This document shows positions 7,455 through 15,867 of a stretch of DNA of 64,000 nucleotides, piece by piece. Position 1 is the first letter of the stretch; every line of letters begins with the position of its first letter. Made by a program: the position numbers and the translations under genes. Source of the stretch: JAMOAW01 sp039908535 (GTDB taxonomy: Bacteria; Pseudomonadota; Magnetococcia; Magnetococcales; JADFZT01); contig JAMOAW010000006.1 of NCBI GenBank assembly GCA_039908535.1, positions 1 through 64,000 of the forward strand, given 5' to 3'. The notes beneath the pieces were generated by a model. That model was not told where the DNA came from and searched no databases. It saw only the letters and a list, made by a program, of their open reading frames with translations.

Positions 7455-8558
7455 CTACAGCACATTCCGACCCTCGGCACAGTTCAGCAGTTCACGGAAC
7501 GCAAAAATAGCAGAACGCCGCCCGCTCTTTTCCCGGAGCGGATGGAGAATCCCGGCTTCGCGCAGTCTATGCAGGAAGGGCAAAGCGGTATGCTTGGGGA
7601 TCCCAGAGCGCAAGATAAAATCACCTGACTGGAAAATCGGACGGTCAAACAAGGCGTCCAGCACCTGGATAGCATGTTGTGACCGCGTCAATTCCGTGAT
7701 TTGACGTTTCATTTTTTCATAGAGTTCCAGTATCTCCCGCACCTTTTGGGTATTGGCCCAGGCTTGTTCCACGATGGCATCCAGAAAAAACTCAATCCAA
7801 CTGATCCAATCGTCATCCTGGCTGATGCCACGCAGACGGGCGTAATACAGGTCACGATGAGTCTCCAAATATTCGCTCAAATAGAACATTGGGCTGGCCA
7901 AAACATGTTTTTGAAACAAAAATAGTGGAATCAACAGGCGTCCGATGCGACCATTACCATCCTTGAATGGATGAATGAGTTCAAATTGGGCATGCACGAC
8001 GGCCACTTGCACCAGCAGGTCAAAATCATCCATCGCAAGATAACTCTCCCAGGCTTGCAGATGATCCCGCAATTGTAAGGGAGCAGGCGGCACAAAGGTC
8101 GCCTGCTCAAACGTACATCCTGCCGGGCCGATCCAATTTTGATCCAGACGAAATTGCCCTGGAGTTTTGTTGGCACCGCGCACGCTGTCCATCAAAACCG
8201 TGTGCATCTGGCAGATCAATGACAGGGTAAAGGGGCGTTCCTTCAAAGCCTCGGATGCCAATACAAGGGCCTTACGATAATTACGAATTTCCTGAATGTC
8301 CTGGGCTTTCTCCCCACCGAAGTCGATACCCGCTTCGCATTCCAACACCTCATCGACTGTAGCTTGCGTCCCTTCGATCTTCGAGGAGAGAACCGCCTCG
8401 CGAGTGATCAGCGGGGAGAGCAGTATCGAAGGGTTGATAACACTTTGCAATAAGCCATCATAGCGGGCCAAAGCCGCATTGGCGGGGCCAACCTTGCGGA
8501 TGAGTCGGCCATAATCCAGGTCGGACAGTGGCAGGGATTGCGGAACATAGGGAATCAT
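7455..8558 (-). CDS. Fic family AMPylase-type protein, class II
   Basis: From the ATG at 8558 the protein has 367 residues. It carries the Fic active-site loop HPFKDGNGR at residues 196-204, and the N-terminal inhibitory motif S-x3-E-G at 58-63 (SSKIEG), which marks class II Fic proteins whose helix blocks ATP binding. A C-terminal winged-helix segment (about 310-360) follows. Fic enzymes transfer AMP or related groups to hydroxyl side chains of target proteins. The frame extends upstream to 8921 through remnants of restriction-modification genes, but GGAGG seven bases before 8558 supports the internal start. No separate small antitoxin is needed or seen. Confidence 0.85.
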   Translation of the reverse strand: MIPYVPQSLPLSDLDYGRLIRKVGPANAALARYDGLLQSVINPSILLSPLITREAVLSSKIEGTQATVDEVLECEAGIDFGGEKAQDIQEIRNYRKALVLASEALKERPFTLSLICQMHTVLMDSVRGANKTPGQFRLDQNWIGPAGCTFEQATFVPPAPLQLRDHLQAWESYLAMDDFDLLVQVAVVHAQFELIHPFKDGNGRIGRLLIPLFLFQKHVLASPMFYLSEYLETHRDLYYARLRGISQDDDWISWIEFFLDAIVEQAWANTQKVREILELYEKMKRQITELTRSQHAIQVLDALFDRPIFQSGDFILRSGIPKHTALPFLHRLREAGILHPLREKSGRRSAIFAFRELLNCAEGRNVL

Positions 8559-9050
8559 GCGTTTGCCTCCACAGGGAGAATTCAGAAATTGACTATCAAA
8601 CAACCTTTTCACAAAACGGCCAAACATTTTCTCCGAAGGTCGGACGATGGTTAGATGGTATCCGCAGATGACACCAGGAAGCTCTTGTGGCACAAAAGCA
8701 ACGATAGCGATATCATTAGCGGTCTCGAAATCTTTGGTGATGATGACCTCCCCTGGCAGCAAAGAGAATTCAAAATCCGCATTGGCAAAGATACGGCTGA
8801 TGGGCTTTCCATCCTGTTTGGCCTCTGTGAAAGGACCGAAGAGATGGGTGATTTCTTCAATATGAGTGTCGGAAAGTTCCTTTCTTTTCGACCCCAGGCT
8901 CTTCCTCATCTTCTGCCACATGGCACTGGCATCTATCTATCATCTGCACAAGCCCCTTGCGGTGGTCGGGTTTGCGGTTGCTGACGATCCAGATGTAGAT
9001 GGAGCAGAAACAACATTGAGCCATCCGAAACACGGGGAAGACCCGGACCG
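8559..9050 (-). pseudogene. Remnant of type I restriction-modification hsdM and hsdS
   Basis: On the minus strand, from about 9050, NRKPDHRKGLVQMID is followed after a one-base frame change (near 8925) by WQKMRKSLGSKRKELS, which is the C-terminal pattern of HsdM-type N6-adenine methylases. The same frame continues with LLPGEVIITKDFETANDI and LPGVICGYHLTIVRP, a pattern of HsdS specificity subunits (GD-ITKD...CGYHL-RP). It then runs directly into the Fic start. The methylase domain, most of HsdS and any HsdR are gone, so an internal deletion fused the ends. No function is expected. Confidence 0.65.
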
Positions 9051-9371
9051 AATCTCCCGTTATAACCCCTGACTCAAATGTTCCTTGCGGCCCCCTTTTC
9101 CCACTTTTTTCCATTCCACGCCGAAGAGAGGATTAGAGAGCATGTAGTCAAATTTTTTATAATCAACAAGATGCCCCTTCAGAGCAAAAAAGTCAAAGGC
9201 AAAGCCATCACGTTCTTCACATCCTTATTGTGCATACCATTGAAAAATATTCTAAAACTTAACAGGATTCACCGCCAAGGTGCGAGACATCTTTTTAACC
9301 CTCCAAAAAAAAATGCAATTGGCTCAAAAACTTTTTAATTTTTATACGTTGACATACCTTTATAAAACTGG

Positions 9372-9510
9372 GAATAAATAAAAATCAAGACCTTGGGGGG
9401 CGGAGAACCGCCCCCCAACTCCCCCCACCCTTTTTTTTAATTAAAAAAAAGAGGGGGTCTGGGGGATTCATCCCCCAGGGTTTTGATTTTTTTGCCCGGA
9501 GGGTGTTATT
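9372..9510 (+). repeat. Type A palindromic intergenic repeat, copy 2
   Basis: This is nearly identical to the copy at 7186, including both G/C hairpins and the final GCCCGGAGGG. It lies in a gap of about 500 bases between the hsdM remnant and tatD. The rest of that gap (9051-9371) has only short, unconvincing open frames. TTGACA at 9349-9354 with an AATAAA-like box 18 bases later could be a weak promoter. Confidence 0.9.
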
Positions 9511-9559
9511 TTTATGCTAATTTTTTCCGTTCCCTGTTTTGTTTTAACGGTTGACTTGA

Positions 9560-10327
9560 ATGATCGATACCCATTGTCACCTCCATTTACCGGCCTTTGA
9601 TACCGACCGCCAAGAGGTCTTGGCCCGCAGTCGCCAAGCGGGGGTGGACCAATGGGTGGTACCTGGCATACGCCTCAGCGATTTTCCACAACTGGTCGCC
9701 CGGCACGAAGAGGGCATTCATCTGGCGTTTGGATTACACCCTTTTTTTACCCAAGATCACCCCACAGATGGCCCCGATCAACTCATCAACTGGGTAAGGC
9801 AATACCACCCCCTGGCTATTGGAGAGATTGGCCTGGATTTTATCGCTCCGCAAACAACACATCAAATGCAGTTGGCACTGTTCACCGAACAATTGCGTAT
9901 TGCCGATCAATTTCACCTGCCGGTTTTGCTGCATGTACGCAAGGCCCACGATATTGTTCTGGGAGTGCTACGCCAACGCCCATTCCCTTTTGGCGGCATT
10001 GTCCATGCGTTTAGCGGCACCCTGCACCAAGCGCGCAGTTATATTGAACTTGGATTTTGCCTGGGCTTTGGCGGTGTGGTCACCCGCGACAACGCCCGTC
10101 ACCTGCGCGATCTCGTCCCCTTTTTGCCAGAGTCTGCCCTGGTGCTTGAAAGCGACGCCCCCGATCTGCCCCCCGCCGGACATCTTGGCGAACGCAACGA
10201 ACCCTGCCATTTACCACTGGTTGCCCAAACCCTGGCCACCTTACGGAAGGTGCCAATCGAACACATGATCACCACCACCAGATTAAATGCCCAGAGAGTT
10301 CTTTGGTCGATCCATGGCATGACATGA
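9560..10327 (+). CDS. tatD: TatD family metal-dependent deoxyribonuclease
   Basis: The protein has 255 residues and the complete TatD metal-site set: DTHCHLHL at residues 3-10, GEIGLDF (Glu about 92), LHVRKA (His about 127), IVHAFSG (His about 153) and ESDAPDLPP (Asp about 204). It is a TIM-barrel hydrolase with 3'-5' exonuclease activity on DNA, and the length is normal. Its TGA stop overlaps the ATG of tcdA, so the two are translationally coupled. No strong ribosome site precedes the ATG. Confidence 0.9.
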   Translation: MIDTHCHLHLPAFDTDRQEVLARSRQAGVDQWVVPGIRLSDFPQLVARHEEGIHLAFGLHPFFTQDHPTDGPDQLINWVRQYHPLAIGEIGLDFIAPQTTHQMQLALFTEQLRIADQFHLPVLLHVRKAHDIVLGVLRQRPFPFGGIVHAFSGTLHQARSYIELGFCLGFGGVVTRDNARHLRDLVPFLPESALVLESDAPDLPPAGHLGERNEPCHLPLVAQTLATLRKVPIEHMITTTRLNAQRVLWSIHGMT

Positions 10328-11058
10328 TTCATTCAGGATTATTTGATCGAACCCATCTTTTGGTAGGGGATACAGGCATTGAAAAATTACAAGCCGCCCA
10401 TGTTTTGCTCTGTGGGGTAGGAGGGGTGGGTAGTTTTGCCGCCGAAGCCCTAGGACGGGCGGGGATCGGTCGTCTGACGCTCATAGACCATGATATCGTT
10501 GCCCCCTCAAACCTCAACCGACAACTGCCAGCCACCCTGGAGACCATAGGAGAAAAAAAGATCGCCGTCCTCGGCCAACGCTTGGCCTCTATAAACCCCT
10601 TGTGTCAATTGGAACGAATCGATCAATTTTTAACCTCCGACAACATCCCAAAAATTCTCGACCACACCCATCCGCACTGGGTATTGGATGCCATTGACTC
10701 TCTCAACAGCAAAGTAAGCCTGATTGTTGAATCCCACACCCGTGGCATCCCCATTGCTTGCAGCATGGGAGCTGGTGGACGACTGGATCCTACCCGTTTG
10801 ATGGTAGGTGATTTAATGGACACCACCCTATGCCCTCTGGCGCGTGCTGTCCGCCACCGAGTTCGCAAACGGGGGCTTGGCCGTGGCATCCAGGCCGTCT
10901 GGTCATTAGAACCCCCGCACCCACCCTCCCCCGCTGAACCCACCGACCAAGGACGGCCACGGGTCATCAACGGCACCATCAGCTACATGCCCGCGCTCTT
11001 TGGATTAACTTTGGCTGGAATCATTGTGCAGGGTATCTTGAGTTCACCGATCCCATAG
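10324..11058 (+). CDS. tcdA: tRNA threonylcarbamoyladenosine dehydratase (TcdA/CsdL-like)
   Basis: The protein has 244 residues. It is an E1-like/ThiF fold with the nucleotide-binding loop GVGGVGSFAAEALGRAGIG (about residues 31-49), the LIDHDIVAPSNLNRQ segment and a C-terminal region typical of TcdA. The enzyme closes t6A37 of ANN-decoding tRNAs to cyclic t6A using ATP. The ATG at 10324 overlaps the tatD stop (ATGA); an in-frame TTG at 10303 is less likely. The family identification rests on length and the SLNSKVSL/ARAVRHRVRKRG segments; MoeB or HesA are alternatives but fit less well. Confidence 0.85.
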   Translation: MIHSGLFDRTHLLVGDTGIEKLQAAHVLLCGVGGVGSFAAEALGRAGIGRLTLIDHDIVAPSNLNRQLPATLETIGEKKIAVLGQRLASINPLCQLERIDQFLTSDNIPKILDHTHPHWVLDAIDSLNSKVSLIVESHTRGIPIACSMGAGGRLDPTRLMVGDLMDTTLCPLARAVRHRVRKRGLGRGIQAVWSLEPPHPPSPAEPTDQGRPRVINGTISYMPALFGLTLAGIIVQGILSSPIP

Positions 11059-11065
11059 CCAATGA

Positions 11066-11156
11066 AGAGCTTGGGGGGCGGAGAACCGCCCCCCAACTCC
11101 CCCCACCCTTTTTTTTCGGGAACTCTGGGGGATTCATCCCCCAGGGTTTGGCCTTA
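11066..11156 (+). repeat. Type A palindromic repeat, short copy 3, between convergent genes
   Basis: Both G/C hairpins are present (TTGGGGGGCGG-AGAA-CCGCCCCCCAA at 11071 onward, CTGGGGGATTCATCCCCCAG), but the A-rich centre is shortened. It fills the gap between the ends of tcdA and glnS, where it probably serves as a two-way terminator. Confidence 0.85.
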
Positions 11157-11161
11157 ATTTT

Positions 11162-12856
11162 TTATGCACGTTGCCGATTTTCAATTTTGGCCCAAGTATC
11201 ACGCAAAGAGACCGATCGGTTAAAGATGAATCTTTCCCCCGCACGGGATACAACGGGATCTAAATAGAAATATCCAAGCCGTTCAAATTGATAACGACTG
11301 CCAAGCGTGGCCTGAGCCAAGGAGAACTCTACGGGACAATTGGGCAGAATGGTTAAGGATTGCGGATTGAGATGATCGGTGAACTCCCCGCCAGCGGCTT
11401 CTGGGTTGGCTTGGGTAAAAAGGGGCTCATATAGGTGAATATCGGCGGTAGCATGCTGGGTGGCACTCACCCAGTGAATGACCCCTTTCACTTTACGTCC
11501 CTGGGGATTCATTCCCAGAGTGGACGGATCATGGCTGCAACGCAATTCTAAAATGGCCCCACTCTGAGGATCTTTGATCACCTGCTCACAACGAATCACA
11601 TACCCATGCCGCAAACGGACCTCTTCCCCAGGAACCAAACGCTTAAACTGTTTGGGAGGATTCTCACAAAAATCCTCTTGTTCAATATAGAGCTCTCTGG
11701 TAAAAGGCAACATTCGGCTACCCATTTGTGGATTTTGGGGATGCAGTGGGGCGGAAATCTCCTCCAGATACCCTTCAGGAAGGGTATCGATTACCACCCG
11801 CAACGGCTGTAAAACCGCCAAGGCCCGGGGCGCGGTGCTCTCCAAATGGTCACGCAAGGATCCCTCCAACAGGGCCATTTCCACCATACCCAACGATTTG
11901 GTAATTCCGATTCGGGCACAAAATTCTCGGATCGATTCTGGCGTATAACCACGCCGCCGCAATCCAGCGATCGTCGGCATTCTTGGGTCGTCCCACCCGC
12001 TCACCACACCAGAGCTTACCAATTGATTGAGCTTGCGTTTGCTCATCAGGGTATATTCCAGTTCCAAACGAGAAAATTCAATCTGACGCGGTTGCGCAAG
12101 GGGAGAGAGGGCATGAATCAACCAATCATACAATGGGCGATGATCTTCAAACTCCAAGGTACACAAAGAGTGGGTAATGCCCTCCAGGGCATCGGAGAGG
12201 GGATGAGAAAAATCATAGGTGGGATAAATTGGCCATGATCTCCCCGTTTGGTGATGCGCCACTTGCCGAATGCGATACAAAGTGGGATCGCGCATATTCA
12301 TATTTGGGGAAGACATGTCAATTTTAGCCCGCAAAACCCGGCTCCCCTCGGCAAATTCACCCGCCCGCATACGCTGAAAAAGATTCATATTTTCTGCACA
12401 GTCACGATACCGAAAGGGGCTGTCTTGGCCAGGTTGGGTCAATGTGCCACGATATTGACGCATCTGCTCGGCATTTAAATCGCACACATAGGCCAACCCC
12501 TTTTGAATCAACACCAGGGCATATTGATACAACTGCTCAAAATAGTCCGATGTATACAACACCCGATCCTGCCATTGAAATCCCAACCAACGCACATCGG
12601 TTTGAATGGCATCGATATACACCTGACTCTCTTTTTCCGGGTTGGTGTCGTCAAACCTCAAGTTACACGTCCCGCCATACTCTTGTGCCACGCCAAAATT
12701 GAGACAAATCGATTTTGCGTGTCCAATATGCAAAAACCCATTGGGTTCCGGCGGAAAACGGGTTGCCAAACGTCCACCATGTTTACCACTCTTTTGATCG
12801 TTGGCAATAATGGTACGAATAAAATCGAGATCATGGGATGCTAAGTCTTGCGTCAT
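11162..12856 (-). CDS. glnS: Glutamine--tRNA ligase
   Basis: The protein has 564 residues, normal for bacterial GlnS. The class I signature LHIGHAKSICLNFG lies at about residues 42-55 and the KMSKS-type loop LMSKRKLN at about 265-272. RFPPEPNG precedes the HIGH motif and LRFDDTNPEKE follows it, both characteristic of GlnRS rather than GluRS. The C-terminal beta-barrel anticodon-binding region is complete. It charges tRNA-Gln directly. About 270 A/T-rich bases separate it from the divergent diguanylate cyclase gene; I see no other feature there. Confidence 0.95.
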   Translation of the reverse strand: MTQDLASHDLDFIRTIIANDQKSGKHGGRLATRFPPEPNGFLHIGHAKSICLNFGVAQEYGGTCNLRFDDTNPEKESQVYIDAIQTDVRWLGFQWQDRVLYTSDYFEQLYQYALVLIQKGLAYVCDLNAEQMRQYRGTLTQPGQDSPFRYRDCAENMNLFQRMRAGEFAEGSRVLRAKIDMSSPNMNMRDPTLYRIRQVAHHQTGRSWPIYPTYDFSHPLSDALEGITHSLCTLEFEDHRPLYDWLIHALSPLAQPRQIEFSRLELEYTLMSKRKLNQLVSSGVVSGWDDPRMPTIAGLRRRGYTPESIREFCARIGITKSLGMVEMALLEGSLRDHLESTAPRALAVLQPLRVVIDTLPEGYLEEISAPLHPQNPQMGSRMLPFTRELYIEQEDFCENPPKQFKRLVPGEEVRLRHGYVIRCEQVIKDPQSGAILELRCSHDPSTLGMNPQGRKVKGVIHWVSATQHATADIHLYEPLFTQANPEAAGGEFTDHLNPQSLTILPNCPVEFSLAQATLGSRYQFERLGYFYLDPVVSRAGERFIFNRSVSLRDTWAKIENRQRA

Positions 12857-13126
12857 ATTCTAAAGCCTATGATAAATATAAAAATATGGATATATATACC
12901 TACTTACCTCTACGAAGAAACAGAAAAAATAAAAATATACCGATTTCAAACGGGTTGATCCAAGAACAAAATTATGGCAATATAAAAAATATCGTCCAGA
13001 GTGTACCCTTCCCTCTCTTTTGAAACAATATTTTTTTAAAAATGCAATAATTTTTTTCACGTTTCTTGCATTAAATTTTCTCAATTTCTTCAATCGTCAA
13101 ACAGTTAAATTAAAAAAACAGACCCT

Positions 13127-14038
13127 ATGAAACATATCTCGACCAATATTCAAGCCCAAGACCTCCTCGATCAACTAGAATTGGCCGTCATAACGCATGA
13201 AGATTGGCTTGGAACACTCAATCGGGCGTTAATCTGTCAAAAGCCCGATTTAGTTCAACAATTTTGTTCGATAAACTCTCATAAAACGTGCCAGTTTGGG
13301 ATATGGTTCGAGTCTATATTTTTTAAAAATAAACACGACAACCAGATTATTTACGATATTGATTTAATTCATCAACGAATGCATGCCACGGCTCAATGGC
13401 TCATGGAGAAACTACAGCGCAAAGAGTCCATCTCTCCAGAAGCGTATGACGAATTGTTATTCAAAAGACTCGCTTTTCGGGGTCATGTTTCTATTTTAAT
13501 CAATCAAATTTACGATATGCTTTTACAAACCGACCCCCTAACCCGCGTTCTCAACCGTCAAAAAATGGTTCAAACCCTGGAAAGGGAGAAAGATTCCGCG
13601 CAAACCAAACCCATCATCCCGGCCATTACCCTGGCAGACATAGATTTTTTTAAACACGTAAACGACACCTATGGCCATGCTGTCGGCGATCGAGTGTTAA
13701 AAATGGTGGCGCAAATTTTTATGTCGCATATGCGCCCTATGGATTTAATCTTTCGCTATGGCGGAGAAGAATTTCTTCTTTATATGCAAAGCATGGATAT
13801 TCACACTGCTGCCAAAACCATTGATCGTCTGCGTCAAAAACTCCTACAACACCCCTTTCAATTGGATAATGGAGAACAGCTCACCATTACGGCCTCTTTT
13901 GGTCTCTCTGTCCTGGACAGCGACCGCTCCATCCAAGAATCTATTGAAGAAGCCGACAAGGCCCTCTATCTTGCGAAAGAGCGCGGACGCAACCGAGTAG
14001 AAGGATTATATCACGAACAACAAATTTCTCCCTGCTGA
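13127..14038 (+). CDS. Diguanylate cyclase with N-terminal zinc-binding (CZB) domain, DgcZ-like
   Basis: The protein has 303 residues. Residues about 15-140 have the CZB pattern: HEDWLGTLNRAL, then CQFGIWF, HQRMHATAQWL and RGHVSILI, giving the 3 His/1 Cys zinc site described for DgcZ (YdeH). A GGDEF domain follows (about 150-295), with the active-site motif GGEEF and, five residues earlier, RPMD, the product-inhibition I-site. It should make c-di-GMP, with activity repressed by bound zinc. The gene is monocistronic. The long A/T-rich leader has no clear ribosome site. Confidence 0.9.
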   Translation: MKHISTNIQAQDLLDQLELAVITHEDWLGTLNRALICQKPDLVQQFCSINSHKTCQFGIWFESIFFKNKHDNQIIYDIDLIHQRMHATAQWLMEKLQRKESISPEAYDELLFKRLAFRGHVSILINQIYDMLLQTDPLTRVLNRQKMVQTLEREKDSAQTKPIIPAITLADIDFFKHVNDTYGHAVGDRVLKMVAQIFMSHMRPMDLIFRYGGEEFLLYMQSMDIHTAAKTIDRLRQKLLQHPFQLDNGEQLTITASFGLSVLDSDRSIQESIEEADKALYLAKERGRNRVEGLYHEQQISPC

Positions 14039-14136
14039 TTTCTTTTTTGCAACGCCATTCCTGGCACATCTTCTGCTAATTTTCTCCCATATCGCTGTGC
14101 TACTCTACGCTTTTTTGGCACTATTTGGGAGAAAAA

Positions 14137-14418
14137 ATGAAAATTCAAGAACTAAAAAAACGGCTTGACTCCGCCAACCCTGTCCCCGCCCCCGCCCAGG
14201 TTTGGCGACAAATGCTGCAATCCACCCTAAAAGCCGCCACCTCCCCGGAGATCAATGAGACCTCCCGTTTGGCTCAAGATTGGTTTACCAAAGAGGGGGA
14301 TGCCTTTCGCTTGGTCTGTGCTTTGGCTGGGTTATATCCAGAAGATAATCAACAACAAGATCGCTTTGAAACCCTTTTTAATCAAGCCAATTCTCATATT
14401 TGGCAACCCGGACAATAG
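14137..14418 (+). CDS. Small protein of unknown function
   Basis: The product is a 93-residue, mixed-charge, mostly helical protein with no membrane span and no cysteines. I do not recognise the family. A GGGAG ribosome site four bases before the ATG at 14137 supports translation, and a start at the upstream TTG (14125) is not needed. Its last 25 bases overlap the 3' end of the convergent mutM gene. Confidence 0.55.
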   Translation: MKIQELKKRLDSANPVPAPAQVWRQMLQSTLKAATSPEINETSRLAQDWFTKEGDAFRLVCALAGLYPEDNQQQDRFETLFNQANSHIWQPGQ

Positions 14419-15206
14419 CAAGAGCTGCGTCCTCCCAGCCGTATTTGTTGAATCAATTCAGGACAGTGTCGACAAGTTTGCCCTTCGCGACCATAGACAA
14501 GCAACTTTTGCTGGAAATATCCCGGTGCGCCATCCCCATTGCGAAAATCGCGTAAGGTTGTCCCTCCTTGTTGAATGGCCTCTACCAACGTCGCCTGGGT
14601 GGCGGAAACCAAAGAATCACACTCCATTTGAGTAAGCGTTCCAGCAGGGCGGATAGGCAGAATTCCGGCTTTAAAAAGGGCTTCCGTGGCATAAATATTG
14701 CCGACCCCCGCCACCACATGGCTGTCCATTAATAAATTTTTAACCGGGACACGCCGTCCACGGCACCGCTGGAAAAAAAATCCGCCATCAAATTGAGGCG
14801 TTAAGGGTTCAGGACCAAGGGAAACCAACAGCGGATGCTCCAAAGGGGTGCATGACCAAAGCACCGCCCCAAAACGACGCGGATCGGTCAGGCGCAGACA
14901 TAACCCGTTGGCAAACAAAAAATCCAGATGATCATGTTTTTGAGCAGGTGTGGTCTGTGAACGCAGAGTCAAGCGACCAGACATCCCTAAATGAAAAATA
15001 ATCCATCCCATTTCCGACTGCAGCAAAAGATATTTACCGCGTCGCATCAAAGCACAAACAGATCTCCCCTCCAGCTGACGCAACGCCTCTACTGGTAACG
15101 GCCAACGCAAATTCAGACGCCGAATCACCACCGAAATAATTTTGACACCAACCAACTGCGGTCGCAATCCCTGAAGAATGGTTTCCACTTCGGGCAGTTC
15201 TGGCAT
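14394..15206 (-). CDS. mutM: Formamidopyrimidine-DNA glycosylase
   Basis: The protein has 270 residues, the usual length. It begins MPELPEVET, so Pro2 (after Met removal) is the catalytic nucleophile and Glu3 the partner. RRGKYLLL carries the conserved beta-hairpin lysine, and VAGVGNIYATEALF is the helix-two-turn-helix motif. The C-terminal zinc finger is intact (CRHC about 20 residues before CPGC). It removes 8-oxoguanine and Fapy lesions from DNA. It overlaps the small convergent gene at its 3' end. Confidence 0.95.
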   Translation of the reverse strand: MPELPEVETILQGLRPQLVGVKIISVVIRRLNLRWPLPVEALRQLEGRSVCALMRRGKYLLLQSEMGWIIFHLGMSGRLTLRSQTTPAQKHDHLDFLFANGLCLRLTDPRRFGAVLWSCTPLEHPLLVSLGPEPLTPQFDGGFFFQRCRGRRVPVKNLLMDSHVVAGVGNIYATEALFKAGILPIRPAGTLTQMECDSLVSATQATLVEAIQQGGTTLRDFRNGDGAPGYFQQKLLVYGREGQTCRHCPELIQQIRLGGRSSCYCPGCQI

Positions 15207-15309
15207 AAAACATCCTCAATATATGTGAATAGATCCTCTTTTTTTCTGTTCATTTAGAAGCAAACACATTACAGTAATAGTAATCAACAACAATCTTTGG
15301 AAGAGATAC

Positions 15310-15813
15310 GTGAATATTCGTGTTTTAATTGATAACGTCCCAATTTTTCAATCCTTTTCCGAAATTCAAAAAAAACGGATTGCCAATCTCACCTATCTTT
15401 TTATTCGTTATGAAAAGGATGAAGTGATTCTCAAACAGTTCGAGTTGGACTCCTCGTTTTATATCCTCGTGCAGGGATCTGTTCGGGTTACCCGTGACGA
15501 TCTTCCCGACAAAATAATTGCCAAACTCAAACCCGGCTCCATTTTTGGTGAAATGGCCTACCTAACAGGAAAACCGCGTTCTACCCATGTCATCGCCCAC
15601 GAACCCGAGACGATCGCCATGAAATTGGACCACAACAATATGTTTCTTCTGCCTGCCAATGTACGCGACCGGATCAAGGATAGCCTCATTCATTTATTAG
15701 TTAACCGCATAAACCAAATGAACGACGCCTTGATCAGACGAACAAAAAAAGATAGGATAGAAAAAAATGCACTTTCAGATGAACATATAGATCAACTTTT
15801 AATGGATTATTAA
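15310..15813 (+). CDS. Cyclic nucleotide-binding domain protein
   Basis: The protein has 167 residues. A CRP/PKA-type cNMP-binding domain covers about residues 8-120, with the phosphate-binding cassette GSIFGEMAYLTGKPRSTHV (about 77-95) containing the Gly-Glu and Arg residues that hold the ligand. The remaining 45 residues are helical and charged, with no DNA-binding domain. It is therefore a stand-alone sensor, plausibly acting by protein contact. It starts with GTG after a GGAAGAG ribosome site and precedes the Hsp70 operon by 55 bases. An adenylate cyclase is encoded at 24800. Confidence 0.85.
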   Translation: MNIRVLIDNVPIFQSFSEIQKKRIANLTYLFIRYEKDEVILKQFELDSSFYILVQGSVRVTRDDLPDKIIAKLKPGSIFGEMAYLTGKPRSTHVIAHEPETIAMKLDHNNMFLLPANVRDRIKDSLIHLLVNRINQMNDALIRRTKKDRIEKNALSDEHIDQLLMDY

Positions 15814-15867
15814 AATTTTAAAATAATCCGCCTTTAAAAATTTTCTAATCACTATAACTATAAAACC

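Noticed and set aside
9078..9338. 86-residue plus-strand frame near the hsdM remnant
   Set aside because: No ribosome site, low-complexity A/T-driven composition, and no partner or motif.
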